DNA of 64,000 bases, taken from contig CAVZDY010000001.1 in assembly GCA_963774195.1 (NCBI GenBank), positions 1,736,001 through 1,800,000 of the forward strand, given 5' to 3'. Positions 35,761-45,141 of the stretch are shown here, piece after piece. The number at the start of each line of letters is the position of its first letter. Positions within the stretch are counted from its first letter, which is position 1. Origin of the DNA: Roseiarcus sp963774195. Lineage in GTDB: Bacteria; Pseudomonadota; Alphaproteobacteria; Rhizobiales; Beijerinckiaceae. A program made the translations under genes and the position numbers. Below the pieces are notes generated by a model. It was not told the origin of the DNA. It searched no databases and saw nothing but the letters and a program-made list of their open reading frames with translations.

Positions 35761-37707
35761 ATGTTGCGGTTCTCTATGGCCCTGGTCAAAACGTCGAAAA
35801 TTGCCTCCGGCAAGCCCAAACTCGCGACCCCGCCGGCAGAGACGGCGGCTGTCGGCGCGAGCAAATCGCGCCCCGGCCGGCGGAATGGCGCCGGCGGCTT
35901 CAGCAACGACGCGTTGTCGGAGCGGATGGCCGCCGCCACGGAGCAGTTGGCGAGCGGCTTGTCGCAAGCGTCCTCGGCCGCAAACGAGCTGGGCCGCGCG
36001 ATGACGCAGATCGCGAGCGGCGCCGACGAAGCTGCAGGCGCCTCGCAGGTGCAACTCGGCGTAATCAAGCAGATCTTCGACGCGCTGCGAGCGATGCGGG
36101 TCGAGGCGGAGGCTTCGCATCGCCGCTCCGATACGGTGCAGGCGCTGCTCGCCGACTCTGCTGCCCAGATCATAACGTCGACCCGCGCGATCGAGCGCAA
36201 TGCGCGGCGGCAGGAAGCGTCGGTCGAGATCATCGCCGAACTCGAGCGCCGCGCGAAGGACATCAGCGAAATAACGCAGACGGTCAGCCGCATCTCCGAC
36301 CAGACGAATCTTTTGGCGCTCAACGCAGCGATCGAGGCCGCGCGCGCAGGGGACCATGGACGCGGCTTTGCCGTCGTCGCCGACGAAGTTCGCGCCCTGG
36401 CGGAAACGTCCGACAAGAACGCGCAAAACGTGAAGAGCCTCGCAGAAGACATCCAGTCCGACGTTCGCGGCGTCGCCGTCAGCGTCAAGGACGCCGCGGA
36501 GACCGCGGTCGCCGAGGCGAAGGCGGCGGCGTTGGTCGTGGAAGCGCTCGCTGCGCGGCGCGAAGACATGCAGCGCATCGCCGAGAGCAGCCAGGACGTA
36601 ATGACCGTCGCGCTTCAAACGGAGCACGCCGCCGGCGAAGTCCAGAAGGGCGCCGAGCAGATCGCGTCGGCGGCCGAGGAGCAATCGGCCGCCGCGAGCG
36701 AGGCGCAATCCGCGGTTCAGCAGCAGGCGAAATCGCTCGTGCAGGGCCAGGCTGCGGCGGGGAGCCTGGCGAGGCTTGCCGAGCGTTTGCGCGACGGCAA
36801 GGCGGACGCCGGCGCCGCCGAAGAGATCGGCGCCGCGTCGGAGGAGCTCTCCGCGACGATCCAGGAGATGAGCAGCGCCGCGAGCCAGATCATGGCTGCC
36901 GTCGAGCAGATCAATCGCGGCGCGCATCAGCAGGCCTCGGCCACCCACCAGGCCTCCGCCGCCCTCGACCAGATCCAGAAAAGCGCCGGGCACACGCAAC
37001 AAACGGCGGGACAGGCGAACGAACGGGTCAAGACGATCGAGGCCGCGCTCGTCGATGGGCGGCGGGCGGTCGAGAAACTGATCGACGGCGTCGTCGCGGC
37101 GCTCGCCAAGACCCGCTTGAGCGCATCGACGATCGAGAAGCTCGAGCACGTTGGCCGGCGCATCGAAAAGATCGTGGACGCGATTGCGCTGATTGCCGTT
37201 CAGACGAGCATGCTGGCGGTCAGCGGCTCGGTCGAAGCCGCGCGCGCGGGCGACGCCGGGCGGGGATTTGCGGTCGTCGCTGGGGACATCCGCGAGCTCT
37301 CGCGGGAGTCCGCGGAGAACGTCGATCGCGCCAAGGATTCTGTGCGCAGCGTCCTCGATCAGATTTCCGCGTTGAAGCGCGATCTCGAGCAAAGCATCGC
37401 GGCAGGAGAGGCCGAAGTTCAGAACAACCGGAACGTCGTCTCGGCGCTCGAAAAGATCGACGCCGAGCTCGCCGTTTTGAGAACGGCGTACGGGACTGTG
37501 CTTCGCGGCGCCGATGCAATTCTTTCGAACGTGTCGGAATCCTCGGCGGCCGCGCGGCAGATCGCGACGGCCGCCGAGGAAGCGGGCGGGGCCGCCCGCG
37601 AGGCCGCCACGGCGTCCGCCGAGCAGGCGCAGGGCGCCGATGACCTCGCGGCCGCGATCGAGGAGATCGCCGCGCTGGCCGAAACGTTGAAGCAGCAAAA
37701 TGGCTGA
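35761..37707 (+). CDS. Soluble methyl-accepting chemotaxis protein with two signalling tips
   Basis: About 648 residues from ATG 35761 (35776 is an alternative). No membrane span and no named sensor domain: nearly all of it is alanine/glutamate-rich coiled coil. The first hairpin tip (about residues 180-215) is canonical: 'DQTNLLALNAAIEAARAGD' with 'GRGFAVVADEVRALAE'. A second tip (about 480-515) is divergent: 'VQTSMLAVSGSVEAARAGD', 'GRGFAVVAGDIRELSRES'. Q/E-rich methylation-like helices flank both. It heads the chemosensory operon and overlaps the triple-CheW gene by 8 bp. A cytoplasmic receptor array with internal input is inferred. Confidence 0.85.
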   Translation: MLRFSMALVKTSKIASGKPKLATPPAETAAVGASKSRPGRRNGAGGFSNDALSERMAAATEQLASGLSQASSAANELGRAMTQIASGADEAAGASQVQLGVIKQIFDALRAMRVEAEASHRRSDTVQALLADSAAQIITSTRAIERNARRQEASVEIIAELERRAKDISEITQTVSRISDQTNLLALNAAIEAARAGDHGRGFAVVADEVRALAETSDKNAQNVKSLAEDIQSDVRGVAVSVKDAAETAVAEAKAAALVVEALAARREDMQRIAESSQDVMTVALQTEHAAGEVQKGAEQIASAAEEQSAAASEAQSAVQQQAKSLVQGQAAAGSLARLAERLRDGKADAGAAEEIGAASEELSATIQEMSSAASQIMAAVEQINRGAHQQASATHQASAALDQIQKSAGHTQQTAGQANERVKTIEAALVDGRRAVEKLIDGVVAALAKTRLSASTIEKLEHVGRRIEKIVDAIALIAVQTSMLAVSGSVEAARAGDAGRGFAVVAGDIRELSRESAENVDRAKDSVRSVLDQISALKRDLEQSIAAGEAEVQNNRNVVSALEKIDAELAVLRTAYGTVLRGADAILSNVSESSAAARQIATAAEEAGGAAREAATASAEQAQGADDLAAAIEEIAALAETLKQQNG

Positions 37708-39208
37708 GTCGACGCCGTCGCCCGTTGCTGACGGCTTCCAGCGCTTCCTGACGTTTCTCTCGAGCGGCCGGCTCTACGCGCTTCCCGCGCAACAAGTGGC
37801 GGAGATCATCAGAACGCCGGCTGTCGCGCGCATGCCTTTGGCGCCGGCTGCGCTGATCGGCGTCGCTAATCTGCGCGGTTCCGTGTTGCCGCTGGTCAGC
37901 TTGCGAGGTTTGCTGGGCCAAGAGGCCTCCTCCACAGAAGGAACGCGCGCGATCGTGCTCAGCGGCGCCTCGCCCGCCGCGCTCGCCGTCGACGCCATTG
38001 AAGCGCTCGTTACAGCGTCCATGGAGCGCGTGGAAACCCGGCATGCCGAGCTGACCGAGGAGCCGGGTGAGAAGATCGCCGGCGCGTTTCCCGTCGAGGG
38101 GCGCGGCGCGGCCAAGATCCTCGACGTTCAAGCACTTCTTGAAGGTGCGTTCGCCAAGCGCGGTGAGCGAAAGCGCCAAGCGCTCGCCGCCGTCGCGCGC
38201 CATAGCGAGCGCCGCTCGCCGCGCCACGCCGCTGAAGCGGAAAGCCTCGTCACTTTCGATGTCGCACACCAGGAATATGCGCTGCCGCTGTCGGCCGTAC
38301 GGGAGGTCATGCCCGCGCCGCGGAGCGTGACCGAGATCCCGCGGACCGAGGCGGTGGCGCTCGGCGTCGTCGCCTATCGAGACCAGTTGTTGCCGCTTCT
38401 CTCTTTGCGCGGGCTGCTTGGTTTTGCGCCGGTCTCCGCGACCGACAAACGCGAGCAGGTGCTGGTGACGATGGTTCGGGGCGGGATCGTCGGCTTGGTT
38501 GTCGATCGCGCCCGCGCGATCGTCTCCGCCGAGCGGCGTTTGACGGAGCCGGTTCCGGCCCTGCTCGCGGCGCGGTCGGGCGGGGAGGCGCGGTTGCAGG
38601 CGGTCTATCGCGGTGACGAGGGTCGGCGTCTCATTTCGATTCTTGCGCCCGACCAGCTCTTTCGGGAGGACGTCATGCGGCGGCTGGGTTCGATCGAAAG
38701 TCCATCGGCGCCGCAGCCGGCCGCGAGCGCGGCGCGCGAACGTCAGTTCGTCATCTTCCGGTTGGGCGATGACGAATTTGCCCTGCCGGTCGACGCGGTC
38801 GAGGAAGTCGCCCGCGTTCCCGACCGCATCACCCGCATCCCGAAAACGCCCGGTTTCCTGGAAGGCGTCGTCAATGTGCGGGGCGAGGTCTTGCCCGTCG
38901 TGGACCAACGGCGCAGGTTCAACATGCCTCGCTTCGAGGGCGCCGGCCGGCGCCTCATCGTGGTGCGGACGGACCGGCGCCGCGCTGGGCTTATCGTAGA
39001 CAGCGTCTCCGAGGTGCGGCGCTGCGCCGGCGAGGCGATCGCGCCGCCGCCGGACCTGACCGACGACATCGCCCGTCTGGTGCAGGGCGTGATCAATCTC
39101 GTGGAACAAGCAAGGATCGTGCTGGTTCTCGATCCGGTGGAGCTGCTCACGCGGACCGAACATGAACTGCTCGACGCCTTCGAGCCCAAGGCCAGGGCGG
39201 CCCCGTGA
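37700..39208 (+). CDS. Scaffold protein with three fused CheW domains
   Basis: 502 residues. CheW domain 1 is about 14-150 ('RLYALPAQQVAEII', 'LIGVANLRGSVLPLVSLRGL'), domain 2 about 185-330 ('EYALPLSAVREVM', 'ALGVVAYRDQLLPLLSLRGL'), and domain 3 about 350-490 ('EFALPVDAVEEVARVP', 'LEGVVNVRGEVLPVVDQRRR'). Each has the β-barrel 'G-V-LRG-VLPVV-L' signature, best in domain 3. CheW couples receptors to CheA; a triple fusion could bridge several receptor/kinase units. No separate single-domain CheW is in the operon. It overlaps the MCP gene by 8 bp and the cheB gene by 4 bp (GTGA). Confidence 0.9.
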   Translation: MAESTPSPVADGFQRFLTFLSSGRLYALPAQQVAEIIRTPAVARMPLAPAALIGVANLRGSVLPLVSLRGLLGQEASSTEGTRAIVLSGASPAALAVDAIEALVTASMERVETRHAELTEEPGEKIAGAFPVEGRGAAKILDVQALLEGAFAKRGERKRQALAAVARHSERRSPRHAAEAESLVTFDVAHQEYALPLSAVREVMPAPRSVTEIPRTEAVALGVVAYRDQLLPLLSLRGLLGFAPVSATDKREQVLVTMVRGGIVGLVVDRARAIVSAERRLTEPVPALLAARSGGEARLQAVYRGDEGRRLISILAPDQLFREDVMRRLGSIESPSAPQPAASAARERQFVIFRLGDDEFALPVDAVEEVARVPDRITRIPKTPGFLEGVVNVRGEVLPVVDQRRRFNMPRFEGAGRRLIVVRTDRRRAGLIVDSVSEVRRCAGEAIAPPPDLTDDIARLVQGVINLVEQARIVLVLDPVELLTRTEHELLDAFEPKARAAP

Positions 39209-40299
39209 TCAAGGTTCTGGTGGTCGACGATTCCGCGTTGATGCGGAAGCTTTTCGAACGGGTGCTGTCCGGCGAGCCCGACATGGAGGTGCGCTTTGCG
39301 CGCGACGGTCGCGAGGCGCTCACCCAGTTGGACGCCTTCGCGCCGAACGTCGTTACGCTCGACATCAACATGCCCGAAATGGATGGGCTCGCCTGCCTCG
39401 ACCGCATCATGATCGAGCGGCCCTGTCCGGTCGTGATGGTGTCCTCGCTCTCGACCGAGGGCGCGCAGGCGACACTGGAGGCGTTGCGCTTAGGCGCGGT
39501 CGATTTCATTCCGAAGCCGGAAGGCGCGATATCGCTCCATATGGATGTCTTCGCGCCGGAGCTGATCGCCAAACTGCGAACGGCCGCAAGCGCCAAATTG
39601 AAAGCGAGCTTGCGGTTGCGCGAGCGCGTGCAGCATCGCATCGGCGCGGCGAGGTCGCAGCATAAGGTAGTGGAGTCGCCGGGCGCGCCGCAGGAACGAA
39701 CTCTCGGCGGGGGCGTTGTCGTCGTCGGAACCTCCACCGGCGGCCCGCCCGCCCTGGAGGCGCTGCTTTCGCCACTGCCCGCTACCTTTCCCTGGCCTAT
39801 CGTGATCGCTCAGCACATGCCTGCAAGCTTCACCGGGCCGCTGGCCCGTCGCCTCGACCGGCTCTGCGCCCTCCAAGTGACGGAGGTCGACCGTCCGCTC
39901 CCGCTCGAGGCGGGTTGCGCTTACGTGGGACGGGGCGATGGCGACGTGATCGTTTCGCGGCGCGGCGGCGCGGCGATCGTCGCGCCGGCCACTCCAAACA
40001 ATTACCCCTGGCGACCGAGCGCCGATCGCCTCGTGCGAAGCGCGATGGCCCAGTTTCAGCCCGGCCAACTCGTCGGCGTCCTGATGACGGGCATGGGCAA
40101 CGACGGCGCCGTCGCCATGGCGACGCTTCGCGCGACGGGGGGAAGCACGATCGCGGAAGCCGAAGAGACCGCTGTCGTGTGGGGCATGCCGGGCGAACTG
40201 GTCAAGTCCGGCGGCGCCACCTGGATTCTGCCAGCGCACAAAATCGCCGACAAGCTGCTACATCTGGCGTCCCATGCCGCTCATCCGAAACACGCGTGA
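39205..40299 (+). CDS. cheB: Chemotaxis protein-glutamate methylesterase CheB
   Basis: 364 residues, GTG start overlapping the previous stop. The receiver domain (1-120) has the acidic pair 'VVDDSALMRK', phospho-acceptor Asp52 in 'VVTLDINMPEMDGL', and 'FIPKP'. The catalytic domain (about 165-360) has the serine in 'GTSTGGPPALEALL', histidine in 'VIAQHMPASF', and aspartate in 'GMGNDGAVAM', the CheB triad. It removes methyl groups from, or deamidates, receptor glutamates when phosphorylated. CheR is two genes downstream. Confidence 0.95.
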   Translation: MIKVLVVDDSALMRKLFERVLSGEPDMEVRFARDGREALTQLDAFAPNVVTLDINMPEMDGLACLDRIMIERPCPVVMVSSLSTEGAQATLEALRLGAVDFIPKPEGAISLHMDVFAPELIAKLRTAASAKLKASLRLRERVQHRIGAARSQHKVVESPGAPQERTLGGGVVVVGTSTGGPPALEALLSPLPATFPWPIVIAQHMPASFTGPLARRLDRLCALQVTEVDRPLPLEAGCAYVGRGDGDVIVSRRGGAAIVAPATPNNYPWRPSADRLVRSAMAQFQPGQLVGVLMTGMGNDGAVAMATLRATGGSTIAEAEETAVVWGMPGELVKSGGATWILPAHKIADKLLHLASHAAHPKHA

Positions 40300-40870
40300 A
40301 AATGCGCCTCCCGTCAGCGAGGCTGGCGAGGCCGACCTTCGCAGCCCCTCGGCAGACGCGCGCTGGGCGGCGGCGCGGGCGGCCGCCGACCGGCCGGATT
40401 CAGTTCCCGCTTTGGCTGAAGCGCTCCGCGGCGAGAGCGATGCGCGGGTGCGCGAGGCGATCTTTACCGCCCTGGCGCGCATTGGATCGCCCGAAAGCGT
40501 CGATGCGGTTGTTCCGTTTCTGAGGTCCGATGACGCGTCGCTTCGAATGGCGGCGCTGGACGTTCTGCGCGCCGTGCCGGAGTCGCTTGGCGCCCGCATC
40601 GAGGCTCTGCTCGTCGATCCCGACGACGACGTTCGGCTGCTCAGCTGCGATCTTGTGCGAGGAATGGATCCTGCGAAGGCGGAACGGCTTCTGCTGTCGC
40701 TGATCGACGCCGACGCGGCCGCGAACGTCTGCGCGGCGGCGATCGAGGTTTTGGCGGAAATCGGCGACCGAGACGCTTTGCCCGCGCTAGCTCGCTGCGC
40801 CGCGCGCTTCCCGGACGATCCGTTTCTGGCGTTCGCCGTCAAGGTGGCCTCCCAACGGCTCGACACGTGA
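40274..40870 (+). CDS. HEAT-repeat protein of the chemosensory operon
   Basis: 198 residues made of helical repeats of about 30 residues: 'RVREAIFTALARIGSPESVD', 'SLRMAALDVLRAVPESLG', 'VRLLSCDLVRGMDPAKAE', 'CAAAIEVLAEIGDRDALPAL', characteristic of HEAT/PBS-lyase-like repeats. It starts 26 bp inside the 3' end of cheB and overlaps cheR by 4 bp. HEAT proteins in non-flagellar chemosensory clusters are thought to be protein-interaction modules; a role here is inferred only from position. Confidence 0.85.
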   Translation: MPLIRNTRENAPPVSEAGEADLRSPSADARWAAARAAADRPDSVPALAEALRGESDARVREAIFTALARIGSPESVDAVVPFLRSDDASLRMAALDVLRAVPESLGARIEALLVDPDDDVRLLSCDLVRGMDPAKAERLLLSLIDADAAANVCAAAIEVLAEIGDRDALPALARCAARFPDDPFLAFAVKVASQRLDT

Positions 40871-41727
40871 CGGAGATGACGGAAGGTCTCTCCATCACAG
40901 AGCCCGAATACCGCCGGCTTGCCGACTATCTCTATCGTCGCACCGGCATGATCTTCACGGAATCCCGTCGATATTTCGTCGACCGCCGGATCGCCGACCG
41001 GATGGCGGCGACGGGCTCGACTTCGTTCGCCAGCTATTTCGCGAGACTGCGCGGCAATGTGGATGGAGAAATCGAGCAGTTCGTCAACGCATTCACCGTC
41101 AACGAGACCTACTTCTACCGTGAGGATCATCAGCTTCGATGCCTGACCTCGGACCTCCTGCCGCAGCGACTGACCGGCAAATCTTCCGGGCAGGCCATCC
41201 GCATATGGTCCATCCCTTGTTCGAGTGGAGAGGAGCCGTATTCGATCGCGATCTGGCTGCTGGAGAATTGGCCTCTGGTCGATTCCTACGACGTCGAAAT
41301 CGTAGCGTCCGACATCGACACCGCAGTGCTTGCGCTGGCCCGCGAGGGCGTGTTCGGTAAGCGCGCCCTAAGCCGCCTCGCGCCAGGGCTCGTCGATCGC
41401 TACTTCCAGCCGCTTGAAGGGGACCGCTGGCAAATTCTCGGCGACTTGCGTGACTCCGTCCGTTTTTCCGCGGCCAATATCGTAGAGCGCGGGGATACGC
41501 GCCCGCACGGACTGTTTGATGTTATCTTCTGCCGCAACGTGCTGATCTACTTCGATGACGCGTCCCGTCGCGTCGCCGCGGAGAACCTCTATGAGAACCT
41601 CGCGCCCGGCGGCTTCATCTGTCTGGGACACAGCGAATCGATGAGCCGCATTTCGCCTCTTTTCGAAGTGTGCCGTTTTGCGGATGCGATCGTCTATCGG
41701 CGGCCGATGGGAGACGCGCATGGCTGA
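40867..41727 (+). CDS. cheR: Chemotaxis protein-glutamate methyltransferase CheR
   Basis: 286 residues, GTG at 40867 (ATG at 40876 also possible). The N-terminal helical domain has 'YRRLADYLYRRTGMIF', and 'FTVNETYFYRED' is the substrate-site motif. The SAM-binding domain has 'IWSIPCSSGEEPYSIAIWLL' and 'VIFCRNVLIYFD'. No C-terminal TPR tail. It methylates receptor glutamates with S-adenosylmethionine, opposing CheB. It is sandwiched between the HEAT-repeat gene and the cheY-like gene, with overlaps on both sides (4 and 8 bp). Confidence 0.95.
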   Translation: MTEMTEGLSITEPEYRRLADYLYRRTGMIFTESRRYFVDRRIADRMAATGSTSFASYFARLRGNVDGEIEQFVNAFTVNETYFYREDHQLRCLTSDLLPQRLTGKSSGQAIRIWSIPCSSGEEPYSIAIWLLENWPLVDSYDVEIVASDIDTAVLALAREGVFGKRALSRLAPGLVDRYFQPLEGDRWQILGDLRDSVRFSAANIVERGDTRPHGLFDVIFCRNVLIYFDDASRRVAAENLYENLAPGGFICLGHSESMSRISPLFEVCRFADAIVYRRPMGDAHG

Positions 41728-42106
41728 GCCCAAATCGCGGATTCTCGTGGTCGACGACGCCGCTTTGGTGCGACTTTACTATCGCAACATCCTGGAGCGT
41801 GCGGGGTACGAGGTGGAGGAGGCGCTGAACGGCCTGGAGGCCTTGGAGCGCCTCCTGAAAAAGCCGGTGGATCTCGTAATCGTCGACGTGAACATGCCGC
41901 AGATGGACGGCTTCGCGTTTCTGACGGCGCTGCGGCGGCAGTCTCTGCCCGCGAGCGGAATCCCAGCGCTCATGGCCAGCACGGAGGCCGGCGCGCACGA
42001 CCGCCTCGCTGCACGCGCCGCCGGAGCCAACTTCTATCTCGTCAAGCCGATCAGCGAAGGCGTGCTCAACGCGTGCGTCGCGATGCTGTGCGGGATATCC
42101 AAATGA
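41720..42106 (+). CDS. CheY-like single-domain response regulator
   Basis: 128 residues, ATG at 41720 overlapping the cheR stop by 8 bp. Only a receiver domain: 'ILVVDDAALVRLYYRNILER' (acidic pocket), phospho-acceptor aspartate in 'VIVDVNMPQMDGFAFL', switch Ser/Thr in 'ALMAST', and lysine in 'YLVKPI'. Its stop overlaps the cheA start (ATGA). It probably accepts phosphate from CheA and acts on an unknown output, either a motor or a non-motility target. Confidence 0.9.
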   Translation: MAEPKSRILVVDDAALVRLYYRNILERAGYEVEEALNGLEALERLLKKPVDLVIVDVNMPQMDGFAFLTALRRQSLPASGIPALMASTEAGAHDRLAARAAGANFYLVKPISEGVLNACVAMLCGISK

Positions 42107-43978
42107 ACGAATTCCTCGAGCAGTTTCTGGTGGAAGCGCGCGACCTTGTCGACCAGGCGACGCGAGAATTGCTCGCGCTCGAGGGCGCGCCGGAGGAAAA
42201 GCAGCAACTCGACAGCGCATTCCGCGCATTTCACACGCTCAAGGGCTGCGCGGGCATTGTCGACTTCGCGGCGATGTCCCGCACCGTTCATCGGGCGGAA
42301 GAGGCTTTGTCCGAGGTGCGCAGGGGAGACGCCTCGGCGTCGCCGGCCCTCATCGGCGATTGCCTGAACGTGGTCGATCAGGTGGTTCAGTGGCTGGACG
42401 AGATCCAGGCCTCGGGCGAATTGCCGAACGCGCCCGACGCCGCCGCGGATGCGGCGATCGCCCGCTTCGCCGAGCATGACCCGACGCCGATACAAACGGT
42501 TCCGGCAGCAGACGCCCAGCCCGAGTCCACGAATCCCGACCTGACGGCGACGGCGCGTGGCCTGTTGGAGGAGCAGCTTTTCGTGATCGCGGACGGCGAT
42601 CCCGCCGGTCGCACCGGGAGAGTCGCCGCGGCAGGCCGGGTCGCCGGCAACGTCCTGCGTCATCTCTCGCGGAGCGCCGAAGCCCGGAACGCCGACCGCG
42701 CGGTCGCTTCCTTCCTCGCCGACGGCGACGCCGGTCCGCTGATCGAGGCCATCACTGGATTGCTGGAAACGCATCAGGCGCCCGCTCCGGCCGCGGCGCG
42801 GCCCGGCGCGGCGGCGCGCTCGTTTCGCGTCGACGCCGAGCGCGTGAACGCGCTGGTCGCGCTGACCGGCGAACTGATCGTTGCAAAGAATGCGATCGCG
42901 CACGTCTCGAGATCGGCGGAGGAGACCGGCAATTCTCTGGCGCCCGTGCTGAAGGCCGAGCGCGCGAGGCTCGAACGTCTCCTCGCGCGTCTGCAAGAGA
43001 CGGCCTTGAACCTGCGCGTCGTCCCGCTTCGGAGCGTTTTCGAGCGCTTCCAGCGAGTTGTGCGCGAGCTGGCCATCGAGCTCGCCAAGCCGGCGGTCCT
43101 CGTGCTCCAGGGCGACGATACAGAGGCGGACCGATTGATCGTCGACATGCTGTTTGAACCGTTGCTCCATATCGTACGCAACGCGATGGATCATGGCGTC
43201 GAATTCGACGCCCGAGCGCGTGGCTGCCGGAAAACCGGCGATCGCGACGATCGGGCTGCGTGCACATCGCCAGGGACCGCACGTCCTCGTCGAGGTCGAC
43301 GACGACGGCCGGGGCGTCGACGTCGCGCGGGTCCGCCGCGTGGCGGCGGAGCGCAACGTCATGAATGACGCCGCGCTATCCGGCATGGGCGACGCGGAGA
43401 TTCTCGATCTGATCTTCATGCCCGGCTTTTCGACGAAAGACGCGGTGTCCGATCTCTCAGGACGGGGCGTCGGCATGGATGCGGTACGCGCCACCGTCGA
43501 ACGAATCGGCGGCCGGGTGAGCGCGGAGAGCGAACCTGGCCGCGGCAGCACGTTCAGGCTGACCTTACCGTACAGCCTGATGGTCACGAGCGTCATGACC
43601 GTAGAGGCGGGGGGCCAGACGTTCGGAATACCGCTCGACAGTGTCCTCGAAACCCTGCGTCTTCCCCGCGAGCGCATCCATCGCGTCGGAACCGGCGGCG
43701 CCTTCGTATTGCGAGATCGCACGATCCCGCTGATCGACCTCGCCCAAAGCTTGGGCGCCACGCGAGAGCGAACCGACGATTCGGACGCCCTGGTCGTTGT
43801 CGCATCGATCGCCGGCCAGATCGGGGCCGTCGAGGTCGATCGGCTCGGCGAACGCATGGAAGTGATCCTCAAGCCGCTGGACGGGCTCCTCGCGGGGGTC
43901 GAGGGCGTCACCGGCGCGACGATGACGGGCGACGGGCGCGTGCTGCTTGTCCTTGACCTTCAGGAAATGCTCGGGTGA
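42103..43978 (+). pseudogene. cheA: Chemotaxis histidine kinase CheA, interrupted by a one-base frameshift
   Basis: The first frame (from ATG 42103) has the HPt domain with phospho-His44 in 'AFHTLKGCAG', a linker, the dimerisation helices ('VNALVALTGELIVAKNAIAH') and the N-box 'IVRNAMDHGVE'. At 43201-43212 the homology leaves this frame. The next frame supplies 'TPERVAAGKPAIATIG', 'VEVDDDGRGVDVARV', 'GRGVGMDAVRATV' and a CheW-like regulatory domain to the stop at 43978. Skipping one base gives a continuous kinase of about 625 residues. All neighbours are intact and overlapping, so this is either a very recent mutation or a sequencing indel. Confidence 0.9.
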
Positions 43979-44113
43979 CGAGGGCTGTTCGGCGCCCCGG
44001 GATACAGTAAGATCGGCGATATTCCCGAGCCGGCCTGAGGCGGTCGGGGAACCTTCGGGCGGACCGAAGCATTTTCACTTGGGGAGCTCACTCGTGGGGA
44101 GGCGTAAGTACGT

Positions 44114-44485
44114 ATGAAGGTTCTCTTCGTTGACGACAGCAAACTGGCGCGCATGGCGATGGCGAAGGCGCTGAACACGGTCCGTCCGGGATGGGTTCGC
44201 ATCGAAGCGGCGAATGCCGAGGAGGCGCTCGCCCAGGTCAGGAACGAGCAGCCTGACGTTGCCGTATTCGATTTCAATATGCCGGGAGACGACGGGTTTA
44301 CCCTCGCTACCGAGGTCAGCGCGCTCCGGCCGGGAATGCCCGTGGCGATCATTTCGGCCAATTACCAGCAAGAGATTGTGGACAGGGCACATGCGCTCGG
44401 CGCCACGTTTTTGCCCAAGCCCATCACCAGCGAGGCGTTGGAGCAATTTCTCGCCAGCGCCGAACAAAAACTAAAAGGAGCGTGA
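44114..44485 (+). CDS. CheY-like response regulator
   Basis: 123 residues, receiver domain only: 'VLFVDDSKLARMAMAKALN', phospho-acceptor in 'VAVFDFNMPGDDGFTLA', 'VAIISANYQ' and 'FLPKPI'. It is separated from cheA by 135 bp, the only sizeable gap in the cluster, so a second promoter may lie there. Its stop overlaps the GTG start of the CheC gene (GTGA). Pairing with a CheC phosphatase suggests this CheY is the CheC substrate. Confidence 0.9.
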   Translation: MKVLFVDDSKLARMAMAKALNTVRPGWVRIEAANAEEALAQVRNEQPDVAVFDFNMPGDDGFTLATEVSALRPGMPVAIISANYQQEIVDRAHALGATFLPKPITSEALEQFLASAEQKLKGA

Positions 44486-45141
44486 GCTTGTCCAACCATG
44501 ACGCCTCGCTCGACGAGCTCGAACTCGATGCGTTCACCGAACTTGTCAACCTCGGCGTCAGCAGCGCGGCGGTCAGTCTGCGGGAAATGGTGGGCCGGCA
44601 GATCATCCTCTCCGTCCCCAGCGTCCTCCTGGTGGAGCGTCAGCGCGCGGTGCAGATTCTGCGCGGCTCCGATCTCAGCAAGCTCGTGGCGGTGCATCAG
44701 GTCTTCGAAGGCGACATGACCGGGCGCGTCCTGCTGATCTTTCCGGAAACGAAGAGTCTCGAACTCGTACGGGCGGTGACGAGCAGCGAACTACCCCTCG
44801 AGGATATCATCGATCTCGAACAGGAAGCCTTGGCGGAGACGGGCAACATCATCCTCAATGGTTGCCTGTCGACGATCGCCAATCAGCTCCAGCGGACTCT
44901 CAAGATATCCCTGCCGGAAATCCTGCATGGCGACAGCGAGGAGCTGTTTTCACTTCCCCCACCTCCTGAGGCCAGCGACGCGGTGCTGTTCGTCTATATC
45001 AATTTCGCCGTGCGCGAAAAGGACATCCAAGGCTACATTGCCCTATTCATGGACCTGCCGTCCCTGGCAACTCTTAAGCAACTGATCGCTGAGTACATTC
45101 AGCGGACGACGGGCCATACGGGCGTGGAAGGCAATGACTGA
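44482..45141 (+). CDS. cheC: CheC-like CheY-P phosphatase
   Basis: 219 residues, GTG at 44482. Two copies of the phosphatase helix motif E-x3-N are visible: 'FTELVNLGVSSAAVSL' near the N-terminus and 'LAETGNIILNGCLSTIANQL' near residue 115. The 'EGDMTGRVLLIFPE' strand follows the CheC/FliY pattern. CheC removes phosphate from CheY-P and in Firmicutes works with CheD; no cheD is present here. It overlaps both neighbours. Confidence 0.85.
   Translation: MSLSNHDASLDELELDAFTELVNLGVSSAAVSLREMVGRQIILSVPSVLLVERQRAVQILRGSDLSKLVAVHQVFEGDMTGRVLLIFPETKSLELVRAVTSSELPLEDIIDLEQEALAETGNIILNGCLSTIANQLQRTLKISLPEILHGDSEELFSLPPPPEASDAVLFVYINFAVREKDIQGYIALFMDLPSLATLKQLIAEYIQRTTGHTGVEGND

Noticed and set aside
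42034..43911. Long minus-strand open frame (625 codons) across cheA
   Set aside because: It is antisense to recognisable CheA motifs in two frames; its own translation is low-complexity. The same applies to the 657-codon frame antisense to the chemoreceptor (35725-37698).
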